In this document: in pieces, positions 6,222 to 10,190 of the stretch
Layout of the letters: each line of letters opens with the position of its first letter
Numbering within the stretch: the stretch's first letter is position 1
Origin: Gammaproteobacteria bacterium
Lineage (GTDB): Bacteria > Pseudomonadota > Gammaproteobacteria > Pseudomonadales > Azotimanducaceae
Direction of reading: 5' to 3'
DNA: 10,190 nucleotides
Assembly: GCA_026706425.1 (NCBI GenBank)
Contig: JAPOYW010000372.1
Span: 1 to 10,190, forward strand
Notes under the pieces: generated by a model
The model's database searches: none
Told to the model about the DNA's origin: nothing
What the model saw: only the letters and a program-made list of their open reading frames with translations
Position numbers and translations under genes: made by a program

Positions 6222-7241
6222 ATGACGACGTCCACGACTTCCAACCGGGCACCGCGCCTCGACATCGCTTCGCCCGGCAGGACAGTTCGCGAGAACATCG
6301 AACTGGCGACATTGGCCGAGCGGGCCGGGTGGCAGGGATTCTGGGTTGCCGAGGCCACGGGTGGCGATGCCGTCGCGACGGCGGCGGCCGTAGCCGCTCG
6401 ACTTGAAACTGGCCGCATCGGCACGGCCATCCTGCCCATGCAGACCCGCGATCCGATGCTTCTGGCCATGGCGGCGACGTCGATTGGTCAGGTCGCTCCC
6501 GGGGGCTTCGTTCTCGGCCTTGGCACCAGCACGCCCCTCATCATCGAGGATTGGCATGCGACCCCCTGGGGTTCTTCGCCGCTGGGGCTCACCCGGGAGT
6601 GCGTTGGACTGGTCCGCCGATTCCTGGCTGGCGAGCGGGTCACCACGGACTCCGGCCGTTGGCGGTACCGACGCGCGCAGCTAGCGGCGCGTCCGTCGGG
6701 GACGACGCCCGTGTATCTGGCCGCGCTCAACGACCGGATGCTGGAACTCGCCGGCGAGATTGCCGACGGCGTCATTCTGAATTTCGTGACCGTCGCCGAT
6801 GTGGCCCATGCCAAGCAACGCGTTGCCGCCGGTGCGGCTCGCGTCGGACGCGACCTCGCGGGCTTCGAGTTCATGGTGTTCTTTCGCGCCACGGTGGCGG
6901 ACGACTACGAGGAGGTGCGGGAGCGGTACCAGCGCGAACTGTTCACGTATGTCATGGCACCCGTCTACCAGCGCATGTTCGCCCGGGAGGGATATGGCGA
7001 TGCTTGCCAAGAGATCCAGGCGTTATGGCGGGCCGGGGAACGCCAACGCGCCCTCGACGGCATCCCGGAGTCGCTGATCCGGGAACGCACACTGATCGGA
7101 TCCGCGACGGAGATCCAAGGGCGTTTGCAGGCCTATGGGGACGCCGGGGCCGACTCGACGATCACATTCCCCGTCGCCATCCCGGACCGGGACTATCTGT
7201 TGGACACCACCCGGATCATCGAGACGCTGGGGTCGACCTAG
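6222..7241 (+). CDS. LLM-class flavin-dependent oxidoreductase (luciferase-like monooxygenase family)
   Basis: This 339-residue protein is a predicted cytosolic TIM-barrel oxidoreductase using FMN or coenzyme F420. Visible family features are the early A-E-R-A-G-W-Q-G-F-W-V-A-E segment (residues 32-44), R-I-G-T-A-I-L-P-M-Q-T-R-D-P (65-78) forming barrel strand and loop, the G-G-F-V-L-G-L-G-T-S strand (94-103), T-P-V-Y-L-A-A-L-N near the middle, and G-E-I-A-D-G-V-I-L-N-F-V-T. The C-terminal part has L-I-G-S-A-T-E-I-Q-G-R-L and ends in a helix, as is usual. The ATG at 6222 has GGAG about six bases upstream. F420 use is suggested by overall resemblance but cannot be told from FMN here. The substrate is unknown. 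It stands alone on this strand and is divergent from the small membrane protein gene. Confidence 0.88.
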   Translation: MTTSTTSNRAPRLDIASPGRTVRENIELATLAERAGWQGFWVAEATGGDAVATAAAVAARLETGRIGTAILPMQTRDPMLLAMAATSIGQVAPGGFVLGLGTSTPLIIEDWHATPWGSSPLGLTRECVGLVRRFLAGERVTTDSGRWRYRRAQLAARPSGTTPVYLAALNDRMLELAGEIADGVILNFVTVADVAHAKQRVAAGAARVGRDLAGFEFMVFFRATVADDYEEVRERYQRELFTYVMAPVYQRMFAREGYGDACQEIQALWRAGERQRALDGIPESLIRERTLIGSATEIQGRLQAYGDAGADSTITFPVAIPDRDYLLDTTRIIETLGST

Positions 7242-7253
7242 GAGTCTGGCGCT

Positions 7254-7289
7254 CGTCCCGACGGGACGGGGCAACCCGTCCCCGCGAGC
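7254..7289. terminator. Hairpin terminator between convergent LLM and esterase genes
   Basis: GGGACGGG (7263-7270), loop GCAA (a GNRA tetraloop), then CCCGTCCC (7275-7282) make a perfect 8-bp stem. An outer GCTCG (7251-7255) can pair with CGAGC (7285-7289). A competing stem, CGTCCC (7254-7259) with GGGACG (7263-7268), uses the same arm. There is no U-tract on either strand. Its place between two gene ends that face each other makes a bidirectional terminator or mRNA 3'-end stabiliser likely. Confidence 0.55.
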
Positions 7290-7333
7290 CTCGGCGGCGC
7301 GATCGCACCCCGGGGCGCCGTAGCGGGGGTTGG

Positions 7334-8932
7334 CTATTCGGGGACGTCTGGTCCCTTCGGCGCGGGATCTTCCGGTTCGGTCAAAGTCATCGTCGCCCCC
7401 CAGAGAAGGTTGAGCACGTCCACGGCTTCCTTCCGGTAGCCCACGCCGGCCTTGATCTCATCGCCCAACTCCAGATGCTGATCGGAGTCCGGGTCGTATG
7501 CGGGCCAGGCGGGGAGACCCTCGACGTTGGGATCGCCCGTCTTGGCGAACTGCACCCAGTAGCGCGTCATGGCAGCCGACAAGGCCTGGTCTTCAGCGGA
7601 CGCATCGGGGCCGAGGTTGCCGAATACATAGCGGATCTCCATGCCGTGGAACGCACCGAGCATGGGCGATTGCGGCGCGCGCCGGCTGAAGTGGTATTGC
7701 CATCCGTTCGAAAGAACCTGAACCTTGGCCGTGCCGGCGAGCATATTGCGGGTGTTTTGCACGAACCAGGTGTCGGTGATCAACTGCGCCTTGGCCGAGA
7801 ACAAGGAACGCGCGTCCTCGGCGGGGTACAGATCGAGGACCATGGCGGCCTGGTCACCGAATTGTTCCTGCATGGCGGCGGAAAAGTCTTCGGGCGTATT
7901 GAAGGGGAGCATGCCCTGGAAGATCGTACCCTCGTCGGTGTTGGTGCCCGCGATCACGGGGACGTCCAGTTGCTCACCGCGTTTGTAGACGTCGACTGCA
8001 TGCCTCGGCATGAAGTGGCCATCCACCGTCACGGCGACGGCGTAGCCAGCTTCCTGGGCCGCGAAAACGTCTTCGGCACCCAGCGCGCGCAACTTCGCCA
8101 ACGAGTCGATCCCATCGAAGTGCGTGTCGATCCATTGCCGGCCGTTCCCCGTGGCACTTCCAACCATGGGCAGGTCCTTGTGGAGATGGGCGTAGTTGCT
8201 GGCGGTAACCCATGGACTCTGGGCAATCCCGCGATGGACAAGCCCCCGGGATCGGGAGGATGCGATCAGCGCGTGAACGCTGGTACCCCCTGCTGATTCG
8301 CCGAAGATGGTCACGTTGTTCGGATCACCGCCGAAAGCCCCGATGTTGAGTTGCACCCATTCGAGCGCGGCGATCTGGTCCTTGAGTCCGTAGTTTCCCG
8401 ACACGCCGGCTTCGTCGTTGAGTAGCGGATGGGCCAGGAACCCGAGCGCGCCAAGTCGGTAGTTGATGGAAACCAACACGACGCCTTGTTCGGCGAGGTG
8501 CGTACCGTCGTAGCCGCGTTGGTGTCCCCATCCGAGGGTCAGTCCGCCGCCATGAATCCAGACCATCACGGGCTGCTTCGTTTCGCTGCCGACGGCGCCG
8601 CTCCAGACGTTCAGATACAGGCAGTCTTCGCTTCGCGTTGGCAGGTCCTCGCCGATAATCGCGGCGAGTGCCGGACCCTGGTGGCAGATGTTGCCGAACT
8701 CGGTTGCGGACCGAACGCCCTCCCAAGGTTCGACGGCGGTCGGTTCGCGCCAGCGCAGGTCGCCGACCGGGGGTGCCGCGTAGGGGATACCGCGGAAGAC
8801 CTGTACGGCGGTGCCTTGCACGGGCTCGCCTTGGACCAGGCCGCTGTCCAGTTGAACCGGTTTGCCGAGCGCGGCTACGGCGGCAACGAAAGCTACCAGG
8901 ATGCTTGTGTATCGGATCGTGGGTTTGGTCAT
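7334..8932 (-). CDS. Carboxylesterase type B (alpha/beta hydrolase), secreted
   Basis: This 532-residue enzyme should hydrolyse carboxylic esters in the periplasm or outside the cell. The start at 8932 gives M-T-K-P-T-I-R followed by a hydrophobic segment ending A-A-L-G, a plausible Sec signal peptide; a longer frame opening with TTG at 9064 has no homologous look. Catalytic landmarks are the oxyanion H-G-G-G (residues 127-130), nucleophile Ser213 in G-E-S-A-G-G, acid Glu334 in N-T-D-E-G-T, and His429 in A-F-H-G-M-E. The family block E-D-C-L-Y-L-N-V-W holds Cys104, probably disulfide-bonded to Cys83. Near the C-terminus W-V-Q-F-A-K-T-G-D-P-N is standard. An acidic, proline-rich tail (E-P-E-D-P-A-P-K-G-P-D-V-P-E) follows. 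The ribosome binding site is weak. The natural substrate cannot be read from sequence. Confidence 0.94.
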   Translation of the reverse strand: MTKPTIRYTSILVAFVAAVAALGKPVQLDSGLVQGEPVQGTAVQVFRGIPYAAPPVGDLRWREPTAVEPWEGVRSATEFGNICHQGPALAAIIGEDLPTRSEDCLYLNVWSGAVGSETKQPVMVWIHGGGLTLGWGHQRGYDGTHLAEQGVVLVSINYRLGALGFLAHPLLNDEAGVSGNYGLKDQIAALEWVQLNIGAFGGDPNNVTIFGESAGGTSVHALIASSRSRGLVHRGIAQSPWVTASNYAHLHKDLPMVGSATGNGRQWIDTHFDGIDSLAKLRALGAEDVFAAQEAGYAVAVTVDGHFMPRHAVDVYKRGEQLDVPVIAGTNTDEGTIFQGMLPFNTPEDFSAAMQEQFGDQAAMVLDLYPAEDARSLFSAKAQLITDTWFVQNTRNMLAGTAKVQVLSNGWQYHFSRRAPQSPMLGAFHGMEIRYVFGNLGPDASAEDQALSAAMTRYWVQFAKTGDPNVEGLPAWPAYDPDSDQHLELGDEIKAGVGYRKEAVDVLNLLWGATMTLTEPEDPAPKGPDVPE

Positions 8933-9126
8933 GGCGTTGCGGCTTTGGTGTGTGATGGTCCAAGTCTCGCCGGCCACTCGGATTCTCCATGTTCGCGAAG
9001 CCGAACGCATTTGCTTGGGATGCTCCGAGTCCGAGGGCGGTGCGCCGCGTAGTGTATGGCACAACGACCCCTCGATGTGTGCGACTTTGACGATCCGTCT
9101 CGTGCGTCACCGACCATGTTGATCGT
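8933..9126. other. Intergenic region between SDR and esterase genes
   Basis: These 194 bases on the minus strand follow the SDR stop and precede the esterase start, so they should hold the esterase promoter or leader. A short inverted repeat (GTTGA, TCGT, TCAAC) lies at about 9119-9132, across the SDR end, with no T-run. I could not identify a convincing promoter pair. Confidence 0.4.
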
Positions 9127-9891
9127 TCAACGTGCGGTGTAGCCGCCGTCGACCGGCAAGACGACGCCGGTGACGAAACTCGCTTCACCGCTGGCCAGGA
9201 ACACCACCGTGGCCGCGACTTCGTCCGCCTTGCCTAGGCGCCCTAGGGGATGCAGCGACTCCAGGTAGCGTTCGGCGGCGGGGTTCTCTCGCAAGCCTGC
9301 GGTCATGGCGGTCTCGATGTAGCCGGGGGCGACGGCATTGACCCGGACGTTTCGCTCGCCGTAGGCGATCGCGTACTGGCGTGTAAGTCCGGCGACGCCG
9401 TGCTTGGCTGCGACGTATGCGCCTACGGCGGGATTCTGCGGCTCGTCGGCTGGAGCGCGAAGACCGGTCAGCGCCACGAGCCCCGCGATGGATGCCGTGG
9501 ATACGATGACGCCGCCTCCTCGTTTGGCGAGAAACGGTGCGCCATGGCACAGACCGTAGTAGACGCCGCTCAGATTGACCGCGATGGTACGGTCCCAGTC
9601 GCCGCCGCCGCCGATCCCGGCGTTGTTGAAGATCACATCCAGCGCGCCGAGCCGATCGACGGTGGCCTGCAGGGACTTCTGGACCGCGCCTTCATCGCTC
9701 ACGTCGAGGGCCAAAGACGATGCCTTGGAGCCTGCTGCCGCAACGGCGTTCGCGGTGGCCTCGGCACCGTCCGTGTCAATGTCGGCGCACATTACGCTCG
9801 CGCCTTCCCGGGCGAACGCCAAGGCGGTGGCGGCGCCTATTCCGCTGGCGGCCCCGGTGATCAGGGCGGTCCTGCCCGCGAGCCGGGACAT
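9127..9891 (-). CDS. SDR-family NAD(P)-dependent oxidoreductase
   Basis: This is a classical short-chain dehydrogenase of 254 residues that oxidises an alcohol or reduces a ketone. Motifs are T-G-A-A-S-G-I-G (residues 12-19) for cofactor binding, N-N-A-G (89-92), Asn106, catalytic Ser134, and Tyr159/Lys163 in Y-V-A-A-K. Asp37 at the end of strand 2 favours NAD over NADP. The C-terminus (F-V-T-G-V-V-L-P-V-D-G-G) is that of FabG-like members. The start at 9891 is supported by GGAG six bases upstream and by homology beginning there. Its ATG comes one base after the stop of the enoyl-CoA hydratase-like gene, so the two are probably co-translated. A 3-hydroxyacyl-CoA substrate would fit that neighbour but is only inference. 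An insert around residues 143-155 (G-L-R-A-P-A-D-E-P-Q-N-P-A) precedes the catalytic Tyr. Confidence 0.93.
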   Translation of the reverse strand: MSRLAGRTALITGAASGIGAATALAFAREGASVMCADIDTDGAEATANAVAAAGSKASSLALDVSDEGAVQKSLQATVDRLGALDVIFNNAGIGGGGDWDRTIAVNLSGVYYGLCHGAPFLAKRGGGVIVSTASIAGLVALTGLRAPADEPQNPAVGAYVAAKHGVAGLTRQYAIAYGERNVRVNAVAPGYIETAMTAGLRENPAAERYLESLHPLGRLGKADEVAATVVFLASGEASFVTGVVLPVDGGYTAR

Positions 9892-9892
9892 G

Positions 9893-10190
9893 TCAATCTC
9901 CGTACCCCGAGCCACCCCCGCCCTTGGCGCTTTTGTCCATACCGGCGACCGCGCGATCCTTGGGCGCGCTGTCGTAAGCGCCTCGGAAATCCCGGAACGG
10001 TCCGTCGCGCCACTCCAGGGCGGCCTTGAGACCGTCTTCGCGAACCCGCCGGCCCCATTCGGAAGCGGCATCGCGGGCCGAAGAGAGGGCTTGGATTTCA
10101 GTGCCGGAGTGCAACCCGTCCCGGATGCCCATGGTCTCGTATTGTCGGTTCACGGCACGCTTGGAGTACATCAGCATCTCGTTGTCGACG
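9893..10190 (-). CDS. Probable enoyl-CoA hydratase/isomerase (crotonase family), 5'-truncated
   Basis: Only the C-terminal 98 residues are present; the frame is open to the window edge, so the gene begins outside. The visible part (S-K-R-A-V-N-R-Q-Y-E-T-M-G-I-R-D-G-L, then E-I-Q-A-L, then E-D-G-L-K-A-A-L-E-W-R-D-G-P-F-R) resembles the helical C-terminal domain of crotonase-family enoyl-CoA hydratases. That domain usually carries a K-x-x-x-N-R helix and ends near an F-R or Y-R. Past it is an extra tail of about 30 residues, A-Y-D-S-A-P-K-D-R then glycine-rich S-A-K-G-G-G-G-S-G-Y-G-D. The active-site oxyanion and glutamate regions lie outside the window, so activity cannot be judged. The stop is one base before the SDR start, and the SDR ribosome binding site is inside this gene. 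Confidence 0.72.
   Translation of the reverse strand, partial: VDNEMLMYSKRAVNRQYETMGIRDGLHSGTEIQALSSARDAASEWGRRVREDGLKAALEWRDGPFRDFRGAYDSAPKDRAVAGMDKSAKGGGGSGYGD
9898..9901 (-). promoter_or_regulatory. Ribosome binding site for the SDR gene, inside the upstream gene
   Basis: GGAG on the minus strand lies six bases ahead of the SDR ATG at 9891 and within the last codons of the crotonase-like gene. It fixes the SDR start and suggests translational coupling. Confidence 0.65.

Noticed and set aside
6551..8296. A 581-codon + strand frame across the LLM gene end and opposite the esterase
   Set aside because: It spans a terminator and two real genes, and its protein has no family features.
8933..9064. 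N-terminal extension of the esterase from a TTG at 9064
   Set aside because: The extra 44 residues have no signal-peptide or family character, while the ATG at 8932 begins directly with a signal peptide.
9892..10071. N-terminal extension of the SDR into the crotonase-like gene
   Set aside because: The Rossmann fold starts at the ATG at 9891, which has its own ribosome site; the extension is out-of-frame crotonase sequence.

Overview
The window is a high-GC, gene-dense stretch of a Gram-negative bacterium, most likely a gammaproteobacterium or a close relative. The order ilvC then pssA is the arrangement I know from Pseudomonas. The PssA N-terminal core (the G-V-Y-L-L-P-N-L stretch) and the KARI C-terminus (M-M-P-W-I-x-A-N-K) also read like proteobacterial versions. 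I see no rRNA, tRNA, CRISPR array, insertion sequence or phage gene, and no gene-free stretch longer than 300 bases.

Left part, + strand (1-5806). The window opens inside ilvC (ketol-acid reductoisomerase). A 254-base gap with two perfect hairpins follows, then a tightly packed run of six genes: pssA (phosphatidylserine synthase), msrP and msrQ (periplasmic methionine-sulfoxide reductase and its heme membrane partner), a DUF4212 small symporter subunit, its large SSF-type sodium:solute symporter partner, and a pterin-4a-carbinolamine dehydratase (PCD). Gaps are 24, 12, 11, -11 and 16 bases, so this looks like one transcription unit. The unit joins membrane lipid synthesis, envelope protein repair, solute import and a pterin enzyme. 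The small symporter subunit has no ATG, GTG or TTG that would give a full-length protein; the best start is an ATC codon behind a good ribosome binding site.

Middle part (5807-7333). A small minus-strand gene encodes a 72-residue protein with one membrane helix and a coiled coil. It ends 32 bases from the PCD gene, facing it, and is divergent from a + strand luciferase-like (LLM) flavin-dependent oxidoreductase. A strong hairpin with a GCAA loop closes the LLM gene where it meets the convergent esterase gene.

Right part, minus strand (7334-10190). A secreted type-B carboxylesterase, an SDR-family dehydrogenase and the 3' end of a probable enoyl-CoA hydratase lie in line. The last two are separated by one base and so are probably translationally coupled. 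With the LLM oxidoreductase they look like accessory catabolism of an ester or acyl-CoA compound, but nothing visible fixes the substrate.

Most of the window is ordinary. The points most worth a second look are the ATC start, the make-up of the six-gene run, the hairpins in the ilvC-pssA gap, and the small membrane coiled-coil gene with an inverted repeat in its shared upstream region.
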